Positions 1 through 8,608 of a stretch of DNA of 64,000 bases are shown here, piece after piece; position 1 is the stretch's first letter, and each line of letters opens with the position of its first letter. The notes beneath the pieces were generated by a model, which searched no databases, was not told where the DNA came from, and saw nothing but the letters and a program-made list of their open reading frames with translations. The DNA comes from an uncultured Clostridia bacterium (GTDB taxonomy: Bacteria > Bacillota > Clostridia > Oscillospirales > Ruminococcaceae), in NCBI GenBank assembly GCA_947629335.1, contig CANRDI010000001.1:186001-250000 (forward strand), written 5' to 3'. The position numbers were made by a program, and so were the translations under genes.

Positions 1-26
1 AGAAATTAGGCGGATAACATTTTCTT

Positions 27-355
27 TTACAGCACGTTACATAAAAGTTTTGAAAAGGAGTTTGAGGGAAAACTTTTTCAAAAGTTTTCCCTCAATGGGG
101 GCGCGTGGGCGAAGCCCCCGCAAAGAAAAAAATCAGCAAATATGCTTTTCCGTTACAGCACATTACATAAAAGTTTTAAAAAGGAGTTTGAGGGAAAACT
201 TTTTCAAAAGTTTTCCCTCAATGGGGGCGTGGGGGCGAAGCCCCCGCAAAGAAAAAAATCAGCAAATATGCTTTTCCGTTACAGCATATTACATAAAAGT
301 TTTGAAAAGGGGGTTGGGGAAAACTTTTGAAAAAGTTTTCCCCAATAAAAAATCA
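27..355. repeat. Tandem hairpin-forming intergenic repeat, two full 126-bp units plus a partial third
   Basis: Units begin at 27, 153 and 279, an exact 126-bp period. Each full unit holds a near-perfect hairpin (16-bp arms TTGAGGGAAAACTTTT and its complement at 62-95, repeated at 188-221) and a second GC-rich hairpin of the form GGGGGC...GCCCCC. The third unit has diverged arms (GGGGAAAACTTTT). The short reading frames across it only reflect the repeat. A single inverted copy lies at 23505-23570, so this is an interspersed family. No transposase is present, so it looks like a MITE or REP-like element. Confidence 0.85.
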
Positions 356-465
356 AAAAACTTTCGTGCTGCGCGTTACAGTGCGGTCAAAAAGCGGAAA
401 CACTATTCAGCTTTAAATTTTTACCTTAAAAAAAGTAAAATAATTCGTTTTTTTTGAAAAAACTA

Positions 466-494
466 TTGCATTTTTATGAATTATGTGGTAAAAT
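466..494 (+). promoter_or_regulatory. Sigma-A type promoter of tyrA
   Basis: TTGCAT at 466-471 and TAAAAT at 489-494 are 17 bp apart. They lie about 30 bp upstream of the tyrA start, which has a GGGAG ribosome site. Confidence 0.6.
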
Positions 495-525
495 TAAAGT
501 ATGTTGTAAGTGGGAGTAATTTTGA

Positions 526-1380
526 ATGAATATTGCTGTTGTGGGCTTGGGTCTTATAGGCGGGTCTATTTGTAAAGCTCTTAAAGCCAACACGTTTCAC
601 CATATTATGGGCATTGATTCCGACAAGGAAACTGTAAGAAAAGCGCTTGAGGCAGGTGCAATCGACGAGGAAATAAGCGTTGAGAAGCTTGGCGAGGCTA
701 ACCTTACGGTGATTGCTCTCTATCCGTTTTCAATAGTAAAGTTCGTTAAGGAAAATGCGGACAAGTTTAAAAAAGGTTCTATTGTTATGGATATCTGCGG
801 CGTGAAGGGTTATATTGTAAATAACTGCACGCCTGTTCTTGAAGAAAAGGGAGTTGTCTTCATCGGAACTCACCCTATGGCGGGAACGGAACATTCGGGT
901 TTTGATTATTCAAGTGCTGATTTGTTCAGTAAAGCAAGTTTTATCATTACGCCTACCGAGAATACTCCGCAGATCGCAGTAGATCTGGTTTCGACGCTCG
1001 GAGCATGTATGAATTTCGGACAGGTGGTTATTGCCACTCCCGAACAGCATGACAGGAATATTGCATATACTTCACAGCTTGCGCACGTTGTTTCAAATGC
1101 TTATGTAAAAAGTCCTTCTCTGCTAAAAGCGGACGGTTTTTCAGCGGGCAGCTTTCTTGATTTGACAAGAGTAGCATACCTTAACGAGGAAATGTGGTCA
1201 GGGCTTTTTATGTGCAATAAAGAGGCGCTTTTGTTTGAGATGAATAATATTATTCGCTCTCTTACGGAATACCGTGACGCTATGGTAAATGATGATATTG
1301 ACACATTACGGGAGCTTCTCAAAGACGGAAGAATCCTGAAAGAAAAAAGTATGGATTTTTACGGACAGGGGCGCAAATAG
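526..1380 (+). CDS. tyrA: Prephenate dehydrogenase
   Basis: 284 residues, typical of a TyrA without an ACT or chorismate mutase domain. The N-terminus carries the dinucleotide-binding fingerprint GLGLIGG (residues 7-13), and GTHPMAGTEHSG in the middle matches the prephenate-binding region of the family. The enzyme oxidatively decarboxylates prephenate to 4-hydroxyphenylpyruvate for tyrosine synthesis in the cytoplasm. The ATG at 526 follows GGGAG at a good distance. It stands apart from the aroB-aroA-aroC cluster at 41.7-45.4 kb, which supplies its precursor chorismate. Arogenate as alternative substrate cannot be excluded from sequence. Confidence 0.92.
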   Translation: MNIAVVGLGLIGGSICKALKANTFHHIMGIDSDKETVRKALEAGAIDEEISVEKLGEANLTVIALYPFSIVKFVKENADKFKKGSIVMDICGVKGYIVNNCTPVLEEKGVVFIGTHPMAGTEHSGFDYSSADLFSKASFIITPTENTPQIAVDLVSTLGACMNFGQVVIATPEQHDRNIAYTSQLAHVVSNAYVKSPSLLKADGFSAGSFLDLTRVAYLNEEMWSGLFMCNKEALLFEMNNIIRSLTEYRDAMVNDDIDTLRELLKDGRILKEKSMDFYGQGRK

Positions 1381-1583
1381 TGTGCATTGTTGACAGAATG
1401 AGTGCGGTTAAATCAGAGGCGATAAGTAGCGTTGATTGCTAATGCGGATGCATATAGTTTGATAGCGCAGTTGAAGTGAATTTGTAAATGGAGTTATGCA
1501 GTTAGTGTGGATATAATATAGATGCGCAGTTGTTATGGGTGCGTATAATATTGGTGCGCAGATAATATGGAGGCACAGATAAT
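1381..1583. repeat. Spacer of degenerate short repeats
   Basis: Between tyrA and the next gene the sequence is built of loosely repeated 15-19 bp pieces such as GATGCGCAGTTGTTATGG, GTGCGTATAATATTG and GTGCGCAGATAATATGG. No terminator and no convincing gene are visible. The last piece supplies the GGAGG ribosome site (1569-1573) of the following gene. Confidence 0.35.
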
Positions 1584-2138
1584 ATGTCACAGAAGCCTCA
1601 AAGAATAGGCTATGTTGTAGCGCTTTGCGGAATAATGAGCGGGCTTGCGCTTGCGGTTATGTTTGTTTTAGGATTTGTGCCTACGTTTGAGTATGTAACT
1701 CCTGCTTTTGCAGGAGTTCTTGTGTATATAATCAGAGAAAATCTCGGTGTTAGATACGGACTTGTGTGTTATATATCGATAGGTCTTTTGTGCCTGCTTA
1801 TTACCTCAAACTATGAGGTGGCTTTGTTGTTTATATTTCTGCTCGGTTATTATCCGATACTTCGTGAATACCTTCAGAAAATAAAGTTTAAGATTTTAAG
1901 AGGATTTGTTAAATTAGTAGTTATGGCCGTTCCAATGACCGTATGTTATTGGATATTGATTTATGTTATGGGAATGACATATCTGCTTGATGAATCGGAC
2001 GATTTTGGGAAATACGGTATGCTTGTGATAGTCGTTCTTGCGCTGTTTGCATTTGTGGCTTACGACATTTTCCTTGGGTTTGCAAAACCGTTTTATGAAA
2101 AATTGATAAAGCAGAAGATCTTCAAGCGAATGCACTGA
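1584..2138 (+). CDS. Multi-pass membrane protein, possibly ECF S-component-like
   Basis: 184 residues with about five or six hydrophobic segments (roughly 10-30, 36-52, 58-75, 78-95, 110-130 and 142-165) and a basic C-terminal tail. The first segment, with its small-residue-rich start and an AxxxxxG pattern, recalls ECF transporter substrate-binding subunits, but no substrate motif is recognisable and no energising ATPase is adjacent. GGAGG lies 10 bp before the ATG. It sits 9 bp upstream of the fused oligoendopeptidase gene and is probably cotranscribed with it. Function is unknown; the S-component reading is only a resemblance. Confidence 0.75.
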   Translation: MSQKPQRIGYVVALCGIMSGLALAVMFVLGFVPTFEYVTPAFAGVLVYIIRENLGVRYGLVCYISIGLLCLLITSNYEVALLFIFLLGYYPILREYLQKIKFKILRGFVKLVVMAVPMTVCYWILIYVMGMTYLLDESDDFGKYGMLVIVVLALFAFVAYDIFLGFAKPFYEKLIKQKIFKRMH

Positions 2139-2147
2139 GGAGGCAGG

Positions 2148-4556
2148 ATGAAAGAATTGCTTATGAGAAGCGGGTGCAAAGTTCCGTTTCCCGAACGGCT
2201 TTTTGAGTGTTACGCTTTTGGCGATAACAGAATAATGGCGAATGTCGGGGCGGATAAGCTGCCCGCTATGATGACGCACTTCATAAGTATGCACGACGAA
2301 CCGCTGTTCTTTATTCTGGAGCTGCCCACAAACAAAAACGACGAGCCTGATATAGAAAATTCGGTTCATACGGACGTTTATTATATCGACGGATTGAATA
2401 AAGCTCAGGCTTCGGAGATTTTGAAGCGCGTTGGAGATATTCTGTACAGCGACGGAATTGCGGCGTTCGGTTTTGGGTGTCATAACAGCGGCGATGAGTT
2501 TTTTTCGATTGAATACAATTCTGTCGTTTTGTTTAGCAAAAATCCCGAAAAATATGAGCTGTTCTTTACTGAACACGACATTCCCAAGACGGATAATTAT
2601 GTCAGCGCGTGGGATATTGTAACTGATGAAAACCCCGCAGAAAGCTTTGCCGTAACTGTCGGCAAAAAGACAATTTACGATATTCCCGAAATGCTGAAAG
2701 ATATGGGAATTTACCTTGCTGAAAGGCGAGAGAGATACGAGAGAGATAAGGAGAATATTATGTCGGAAAAAATACCTGAGCGCGCAGAAATTCCCGAAAA
2801 AAGCCGTTGGTCAATTGAAGATATTTACGCAAACGACGAGCTTTGGGAAGAAGATTATAAAAAAGCAAAGGAATACGCGGATAAAACCCTTGGTTTTAAG
2901 GGAAAACTTTGTTCTTCCGCAGAAAAGATGCTTGAATATTGCAGAATGGACGACGAACTCACTGTCCTTCTTGACAAGCTGATGAACTATGCTCAGAGGA
3001 AAAGCGACGAGGATACGAGGATATCTAAGTATCAGGATATGTCAAACAGGCTCGGAATGTTGTTTGTTGCGCTGTCTGACGCTTCGTCATTCGCTGCTCC
3101 TGAGATAATTTCAATTTCTGATGAAACTCTCAAAAAGTTTTTTGAGGAAATGCCTGAACTAAAGCTCTATAAAAGAGCGTTAGAACGCATAAGAATTAGG
3201 CGCGAGCATATTCTTTCCGAAAACGAAGAGAGAATTATTGCGTTGGCGGGGGAGATGGCGGAAGCTCCCGACACTGTTTTCTCAATGTTCAATGACGCGG
3301 ATCTGGTTTTTCCTGACGCTGTTGACAGCAGTGGAAATCTTCATCAGGTCACACACGAAAGCTACGGCGCATATAGAAGAAGTCCCGACCGAACGCTCAG
3401 AAAAACGTCGTTTGAGTCAATTCACAAAACGTATGCAGGTTTTAAGAACACCTGCGCGGCGATGCTTTCTTCACAGGTGAAATCGCTTGTTTTCAATGCT
3501 AAGGCAAGGAGATATTCTTCTACTCTCGAAGCTGCGCTTTCAGCAAACGAGGTCGATACTGCTGTTTACCGCCAGCTTATAAAGTCTGTACGGGACAACT
3601 TAGAACCGCTCCACAGATATGTAAAGTTATGCAAGAAAGCCTTGGGAACGGAAGATTTTCACGCATATGATTTTTCCGCGCCATGCGTAGAGGGCGTTGA
3701 GATGAAGATACCGTTTGAACAGGCGGTCGAAGAGGTATATGAAGCGCTTGAGCCTATGGGCGAGGAATATCGCGCAATATTCAGAAAGGGTATTGACGAG
3801 CGCTGGGTCGATATATATGAGAATGTCGGAAAACGCAGCGGAGCATATTCCGCGGGAGCGAGAGTTCATCCGTTTGTGCTTTTAAATCATAAAGACACAC
3901 TTAATTGTGAGTTTACGCTTGCACACGAAATGGGTCATGCTATCCATTCTTACCTTTCAAACAAAAACCAGCCGGTAGTTTACTCAGACTATGTGATATT
4001 TGTCGCCGAGGTAGCTTCTACCTGCAACGAAAGTCTGCTGATACGTCATTTGCTGAAAAAATGCACGGATAAAAAGCTGAGAGTTTATCTTGTTAACTAT
4101 TTTTTAGAGCAGTTTAGGACAACTTTTTACCGTCAGGCTATGTTCGCAGAATTTGAACTTTCAATAAATGAGATAGTAGAAAACGGCGGAAGCCTTACTT
4201 CGGATAAACTCAATGAGTTGTACCATAAGCTTAATGTTGACTATTATGGCGAAGGACTTACGGTAGACGAAGAACTTGATGTTGAGTGGGCGAGAATACC
4301 GCATTTTTACTATAACTATTATGTTTATCAGTATGCGACCGGTTATCTCGCGGCAATAGCCCTCTCGGAAAGAATACTTACCGAGGGCGAAAGCGCAGTA
4401 AAGGATTATATCGGCTTTTTAAGCGGCGGTTCTTCAAAAGATCCTATATCGCTTTTAAGAGACGCGGGAGTTGATATGACATCCGAAAAGCCCGCGGAAA
4501 ATGCTATGATACTGTTTAACAGGCTGATCGACGAAATGGAGGCACTTATTGGATAA
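2148..4556 (+). CDS. pepF: Oligoendopeptidase F family (M3) with an extra N-terminal domain
   Basis: 802 residues, about 200 more than usual for PepF. Residues about 205-802 are a full M3B oligoendopeptidase with the zinc motif HEMGH at 593-597, preceded by TLA, and a typical C-terminal RxPHFYYNYYVYQYATG region. It would hydrolyse short peptides in the cytoplasm. Residues 1-200 are an unrelated domain (start KVPFPERLF, then AFGDNRIMANVGADK) that I cannot assign. An ATG at 2760 has its own AAGGAG (2748-2753), so a 598-residue PepF could also be made alone. This suggests a fusion of two formerly separate genes. The next gene overlaps the stop by 8 bp. Confidence 0.9.
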   Translation: MKELLMRSGCKVPFPERLFECYAFGDNRIMANVGADKLPAMMTHFISMHDEPLFFILELPTNKNDEPDIENSVHTDVYYIDGLNKAQASEILKRVGDILYSDGIAAFGFGCHNSGDEFFSIEYNSVVLFSKNPEKYELFFTEHDIPKTDNYVSAWDIVTDENPAESFAVTVGKKTIYDIPEMLKDMGIYLAERRERYERDKENIMSEKIPERAEIPEKSRWSIEDIYANDELWEEDYKKAKEYADKTLGFKGKLCSSAEKMLEYCRMDDELTVLLDKLMNYAQRKSDEDTRISKYQDMSNRLGMLFVALSDASSFAAPEIISISDETLKKFFEEMPELKLYKRALERIRIRREHILSENEERIIALAGEMAEAPDTVFSMFNDADLVFPDAVDSSGNLHQVTHESYGAYRRSPDRTLRKTSFESIHKTYAGFKNTCAAMLSSQVKSLVFNAKARRYSSTLEAALSANEVDTAVYRQLIKSVRDNLEPLHRYVKLCKKALGTEDFHAYDFSAPCVEGVEMKIPFEQAVEEVYEALEPMGEEYRAIFRKGIDERWVDIYENVGKRSGAYSAGARVHPFVLLNHKDTLNCEFTLAHEMGHAIHSYLSNKNQPVVYSDYVIFVAEVASTCNESLLIRHLLKKCTDKKLRVYLVNYFLEQFRTTFYRQAMFAEFELSINEIVENGGSLTSDKLNELYHKLNVDYYGEGLTVDEELDVEWARIPHFYYNYYVYQYATGYLAAIALSERILTEGESAVKDYIGFLSGGSSKDPISLLRDAGVDMTSEKPAENAMILFNRLIDEMEALIG
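2748..2762 (+). promoter_or_regulatory. Internal ribosome-binding site and start within the pepF fusion
   Basis: AAGGAG at 2748-2753 lies 6 bp before an in-frame ATG at 2760, exactly where the canonical PepF domain begins. It could direct a shorter second product or be a remnant of the pre-fusion gene start. Confidence 0.5.
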
Positions 4557-5676
4557 CAATATAGACAACAATTCGCCCGAACCGAAAATTCTTAAAAAAG
4601 TGATCGGTTTATGTGAATTGCTTGATTTTCCGACAGCGATCTTTAATGCTGATTTTGAATGTATTTATAGCCGCAATAATATAATCAAACTAAAATCAAA
4701 GGTCAATCTTTATACAACGTCCGACGATATTTATAAGGCAGAAGATTTTATTACCACAATTTTTATAGTCAGAGGCGTTCAATATTGCACAAAAATTCTA
4801 AAGACAGATAATATGTATATCTGCGGACTTTTTGATAATTTTAAAGTCGGAGAAATGGCAAGAAATACAGATTTTTTTGAAAGAATTGCTCCGTCTTTTC
4901 ATTTTATAAAATATAGTCTTTCACATCTTTGGGAGATAATGACAACGCTAAGATCTCTCGAACAGAACAAGATCGCTTCGGAAATGGAATCATATCTGTT
5001 AGATATAAATCAGAGATTTCAAAATGTTTTCAGTCTTCTTCAGGTCATCCTTTTTGAACCGAAACCTATGAGGGTAAACTGCTCGGAATTATTGAATAAT
5101 ATGATAAGACGCTGTAATGCTCTTTTGTGCAATTGCGGAAGATATATTGATTTTATGGGAGAGTACACTGAATGTTATGTCTGTGCTGACCGGCGTCATA
5201 TCATCTATGCTTTCATAAACGCTATTCAAAATTCGCTTTTATACTCTCCAAAGGACTGTTATCCGTTTATAACATTAAGCAACTGTGAAATTGAAGGGAA
5301 GAAGTATGTTGTTTTAAAGATAGTAAATGATAGCAGCTATTTTTTTAATAACCATGATAATATCTATGAAAATAATGTAAGTAAAAATCGTATAGGCTGC
5401 GGAATACCTTTGATAAAACTTTTTGCGGAAGAAACCGGAGGCGAATTCAGTTTGAATGAAAATAACGGCAGAGTGACAACAATTATTAAAATGCCCGCGC
5501 TCGAACCGCTGAAAAACGACGTAATGTTTTTTGAATGTACCGATTCGGTTAATTCCGTTGATGTTGAATTAGATGAGATGATAGATTTTATGACGCTTGA
5601 AGTTGTTCAGACGTTTAATTGTGAAAATGAATCATTGAAGAATTTCAAAAATTATTCGGAAACAATCTGGAGTTAG
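4549..5676 (+). CDS. Histidine-kinase-like ATPase protein without an obvious phosphoacceptor box
   Basis: 375 residues starting at a TTG placed 6 bp after GGAGG and overlapping the end of pepF, so it is translationally coupled. The N-terminal third could be a PAS-like sensor. The C-terminal half has kinase ATPase landmarks: an N-box (NAIQNSLLYSP) and a G-box (GCGIPLIKLFAEETGG). I see no SHELRTP-type H-box; instead residues about 130-165 form a helical stretch. It may be a degenerate kinase, an anti-sigma-like ATPase or a HisKA-variant sensor. A complete two-component pair follows downstream, but after a terminator, so partnership is only inferred. Confidence 0.7.
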   Translation: MDNNIDNNSPEPKILKKVIGLCELLDFPTAIFNADFECIYSRNNIIKLKSKVNLYTTSDDIYKAEDFITTIFIVRGVQYCTKILKTDNMYICGLFDNFKVGEMARNTDFFERIAPSFHFIKYSLSHLWEIMTTLRSLEQNKIASEMESYLLDINQRFQNVFSLLQVILFEPKPMRVNCSELLNNMIRRCNALLCNCGRYIDFMGEYTECYVCADRRHIIYAFINAIQNSLLYSPKDCYPFITLSNCEIEGKKYVVLKIVNDSSYFFNNHDNIYENNVSKNRIGCGIPLIKLFAEETGGEFSLNENNGRVTTIIKMPALEPLKNDVMFFECTDSVNSVDVELDEMIDFMTLEVVQTFNCENESLKNFKNYSETIWS

Positions 5677-5755
5677 TGCGGGTCTGTGACAGAATTGTAA
5701 GAACATTTTAATGTGAAAGCAATTCTTCGGAAAATTTCAATTTCTTTTCACTTTC

Positions 5756-5778
5756 TTCTCATAATAATGAGGTATAAT
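5756..5778 (+). promoter_or_regulatory. Putative promoter of the leader upstream of the two-component pair
   Basis: A consensus TATAAT is at 5773-5778, with only a weak -35 near 5751-5757. It precedes a small hairpin (TCGGGT at 5786-5791 with ACCCGA at 5801-5806) and a terminator at 5852. Confidence 0.4.
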
Positions 5779-5851
5779 TTATTTGTCGGGTGGATACATT
5801 ACCCGATAATATGCGGCAATGTTCATAATTTTCTCTTTATTATTTTTTTAG

Positions 5852-5886
5852 GGCGTTCTTTTAATATCGAAAGGACGCCTGTTTTT
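5852..5886 (+). terminator. Rho-independent terminator or attenuator before the response regulator
   Basis: The stem pairs GGCGTTCTTTT with AAAGGACGCC (5852-5879) and is followed by TGTTTTTG. It lies about 60 bp upstream of the response regulator start. No good promoter is visible between it and the gene, so read-through control is possible. Confidence 0.65.
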
Positions 5887-5943
5887 GCAAAAAAACTGTA
5901 TTAGGCTATGGCTGTCAGAACGTTAATGAAAAGAGGTAGTATA

Positions 5944-6621
5944 ATGTATAAAATTCTTGTTGTAGATGATGAAGAGCATATCCGCGAGGTGCTTAAAGAA
6001 TACGCCGAGTTTGAAGGTCACGAGGTCGATGAGGCTGTAGACGGTATGCAGGCTATAGAAATGGCAAAAGCAAAGGACTATGATATTATAATTATGGACG
6101 TGATGATGCCGAGACTTGACGGTTATTCTGCCTGCAAGGAGATAAGAAAGTATAAACAAACGCCGATGATGATGCTTTCGGCGCGCGGTGAAGAATATGA
6201 TAAACTGTTTGGATTTGAGATCGGTATAGACGATTATGTAGTAAAACCGTTTTCTCCAAAAGAAGTTATGGCGAGAATAAACGCGATAGTAAAGCGCAAT
6301 TCAACCGCCTCTGCACAAGTTTCCACATCCGACACGGAAAAGTTTGAGGGACTTGAAATAAACTTTGTTTCAAGAAACGTCTATATAGACGGTGAAAAGG
6401 CAAATCTGACGCCAAAGGAATATGACCTTTTGTTTTATCTGGTAAGAAATAAAAACATAGCGCTTACGAGAAACAAGCTTCTTGAAGAGGTTTGGGGATA
6501 TGACTTTTTCGGCGACGATAGAACTATCGACACACATATTAAAATGCTTAGAAATAATTTAGGTCCTTACAGAAAATTTATAGTGACTTTACGCGGTTTG
6601 GGTTATAAATTCGAGGTTTAA
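5944..6621 (+). CDS. OmpR/PhoB-family response regulator
   Basis: 225 residues from the ATG at 5944 (AAGAGGT upstream); an upstream in-frame ATG at 5908 lacks a ribosome site. The receiver domain (1-120) has the acidic pair DDEEH, the phosphoacceptor D52 in MDVMMPRLDG, and a conserved VKPF lysine. The C-terminal half is a winged-helix DNA-binding domain ending TLRGLGYKFEV, the usual OmpR-family close. The partner kinase begins 1 bp after its stop. No local target operon can be named. Confidence 0.93.
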   Translation: MYKILVVDDEEHIREVLKEYAEFEGHEVDEAVDGMQAIEMAKAKDYDIIIMDVMMPRLDGYSACKEIRKYKQTPMMMLSARGEEYDKLFGFEIGIDDYVVKPFSPKEVMARINAIVKRNSTASAQVSTSDTEKFEGLEINFVSRNVYIDGEKANLTPKEYDLLFYLVRNKNIALTRNKLLEEVWGYDFFGDDRTIDTHIKMLRNNLGPYRKFIVTLRGLGYKFEV

Positions 6622-6622
6622 G

Positions 6623-8116
6623 ATGAATTTTTTCCGTAGCATAAAAGTACGCGTCTGGGCAAGGTTTGAGATAATAGTACTTGCGATGCTTGTATTTACT
6701 TATATTTTTCTTATCGCTATGTTTCCTAAGTTTTATGAATGGATGAAAACATATGAAATAAGCGAAGCGTTTATTGAGATAAGTTCCAACTGGAGCAGTG
6801 ATGACGAAACATATATAAGTACCTCTATGCGGGATATTATTGTTAAACAGGCGTCCGACAAGAGAATGTTTATAGAGATAATTTATCCAAATGAGAGAAC
6901 TTATATCATAAACAGACTTGGCGGAAAGCTTTCGTACGAATTGCTTTCAAAAACCGATTTTATAAAAAGCGTTAAAAATTCAGAGTCGGGAATTATTTAT
7001 AAAACATTTCGTGATGAACAGGAAAATAATTTTGTCCTTATGATGGGAAGCTATATAGGTGGAGATAAAAACTCTCCTAACGCCTATATTTTTATATTCA
7101 ATTATCTCCAGCCGATAGGCACAACCGTTCAGATATTCACAAGCCAGTTTTTCATCGTCGGGCTTTTAATTATGATACTGACGATCTTTATATCGGCGTT
7201 TTTTTCAAACAAGATCTCAGGTCCTATTATCAGAATAAATAATTCAGCGAAAAGCTTATCGCAAGGAAAATTTGACGCAAAGATAGGAAAACGGGATTAT
7301 ATGGAGATAAAACAGCTCGCGGGAACATTGTCCGAGGCGTCAAAGGAAATTGCGAAATCCGACGATCTGCGGCGCGAGCTTATGTCGAATATTTCTCACG
7401 ACCTCAGAACTCCGCTCACTATGATAAAGGCTTATGCGGAGATGATAAGAGATATTTCCGGAGATAATCCCGAAAAAAGGGAAAAACATCTTAAAGTAAT
7501 CATAGACGAAACAGACCGACTTTCATCGCTCGTAACGGATATACTTGACCTTTCAAAACTTCAGGCGGGCGTTGCAAAGCTGAATATTGAGGAGTTCAAT
7601 TTATCCGAGAACGTTTCGGGCGTTGTTTCAAGGTTTGAAGTTATCAGATATAATGAGGGTATAACCGTTGATTTGCAGGCGGAGGAGAATATCTTCATAT
7701 CTGCCGATATATCAAAGATAGACCAGGTAGTTTATAATTTGATAAACAATGCCGTCACTTACGTCGGCGAGGATAAAACGGTTTTCGTAAGACTTTTCCG
7801 AAAGGAAAACGGAATTGTTCGCTTTGAAGTTGAAGACCACGGGGAGGGTATCTCTCCCGAAAACCTGCCGTATATCTGGGACAGATATTACAAAGTAAGC
7901 GAGCGCTCTGCTACTCATAAGCGCGCGAAAATGGGAAGCGGAATAGGTCTTTCGATAGTAAAGAGCGTACTTGAACAGCATGGGTTCAAATACGGAGCGG
8001 AGAGCAGTCTCGGAAAGGGAAGCAAGTTCTGGTTTGAAGCTCCGGAATACTCCGAAGATTTGCCCGAAGAACCAAAAAAGCACAAGCATGAGATGAAAAT
8101 TACAAAAAAGCAATAA
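6623..8116 (+). CDS. Membrane sensor histidine kinase
   Basis: 497 residues. One membrane helix near 15-36, an extracytoplasmic sensor of about 140 residues, and a second helix near 175-197 are followed by a HAMP linker. The dimerisation helix carries the phosphoacceptor H259 in SHDLRTPLTMIKAY, followed by an ATPase domain with N-box NLINNAVTYVG, a DHGEGI G1 box and GSGIGLSIVKSV. This is a classical HisKA kinase in the orthodox order and is certainly the partner of the preceding regulator. The signal is unknown. The lysine-rich tail and a downstream gap of 90 bp lead to the sigma-factor fragment. Confidence 0.93.
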   Translation: MNFFRSIKVRVWARFEIIVLAMLVFTYIFLIAMFPKFYEWMKTYEISEAFIEISSNWSSDDETYISTSMRDIIVKQASDKRMFIEIIYPNERTYIINRLGGKLSYELLSKTDFIKSVKNSESGIIYKTFRDEQENNFVLMMGSYIGGDKNSPNAYIFIFNYLQPIGTTVQIFTSQFFIVGLLIMILTIFISAFFSNKISGPIIRINNSAKSLSQGKFDAKIGKRDYMEIKQLAGTLSEASKEIAKSDDLRRELMSNISHDLRTPLTMIKAYAEMIRDISGDNPEKREKHLKVIIDETDRLSSLVTDILDLSKLQAGVAKLNIEEFNLSENVSGVVSRFEVIRYNEGITVDLQAEENIFISADISKIDQVVYNLINNAVTYVGEDKTVFVRLFRKENGIVRFEVEDHGEGISPENLPYIWDRYYKVSERSATHKRAKMGSGIGLSIVKSVLEQHGFKYGAESSLGKGSKFWFEAPEYSEDLPEEPKKHKHEMKITKKQ

Positions 8117-8205
8117 TGATAAAAACGGGCAGGACTTGCCCATTTTTGAATATTAAACAAGCGAAGAAGAATAGAATAGACCAAAAACGACGAAAGGAAC
8201 ACACT

Positions 8206-8571
8206 ATGATTTGGTTGATCTTAAAACTTGCGCTTGAAAATTTTTTGTTTTTCGGACTTCATTTCGACGGAAAAAACAACTTTCCAAAACAACTTTCTGC
8301 AAAGGAAGAACAACGATGTCTGGAAAAAATTTCAAACTTAGAATGTACTGAGCATGAAAGAAAAGAAGCCCGCGATAAGATAATTGTTCATAATTTAAGG
8401 CTCGTCGCATATATCGTAAACAAAAAATATCCCGATTTTGCCGACACCGACGATCTTGTTTCGATAGGAACGATAGGACTTATTCGCGCTGCGGAAACCT
8501 TTGACCCCGCTAAAAACAACAAATTCTCCACTTATGCTTCCAGATGTATTGATAATGCAATAGCACACTGA
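8206..8571 (+). CDS. sigK: N-terminal half of a sigma-K-type sporulation sigma factor (split or truncated)
   Basis: 121 residues from the ATG at 8206 (AAAGGA 9 bp upstream). A hydrophobic pro-sequence-like start is followed by FPKQLS, the HNLRLVAYIV region and DLVSIGTIGLIRAAETF. It then ends ASRCIDNAIAH and stop. This is region 1.2/2 of SigK (less likely SigE); regions 3 and 4 are missing. The break falls at the codons aligned with RCIENEI, where the Bacillus subtilis skin element interrupts sigK between spoIVCB and spoIIIC, as I recall it. A strong terminator follows 38 bp later. No C-terminal half is present anywhere in the window. It could be half of a sigK rebuilt by recombination, or a decayed gene. 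Confidence 0.8.
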   Translation: MIWLILKLALENFLFFGLHFDGKNNFPKQLSAKEEQRCLEKISNLECTEHERKEARDKIIVHNLRLVAYIVNKKYPDFADTDDLVSIGTIGLIRAAETFDPAKNNKFSTYASRCIDNAIAH

Positions 8572-8608
8572 CGGAAAAATATTATGAGACTGTTTATAAT
8601 GACATATG

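Noticed and set aside
50-457. 135-residue open frame over the left-edge repeats
   Set aside because: Its internal amino-acid repetition simply mirrors the 126-bp DNA repeat. No ribosome site or family resemblance.
1914-2576. 220-residue minus-strand frame opposite the membrane protein and pepF
   Set aside because: It crosses the boundary of two well-supported plus-strand genes and has no motifs; a shadow frame.
5713-5904. 63-residue open frame before the response regulator
   Set aside because: It spans a promoter-like box and a terminator hairpin and has no ribosome site.
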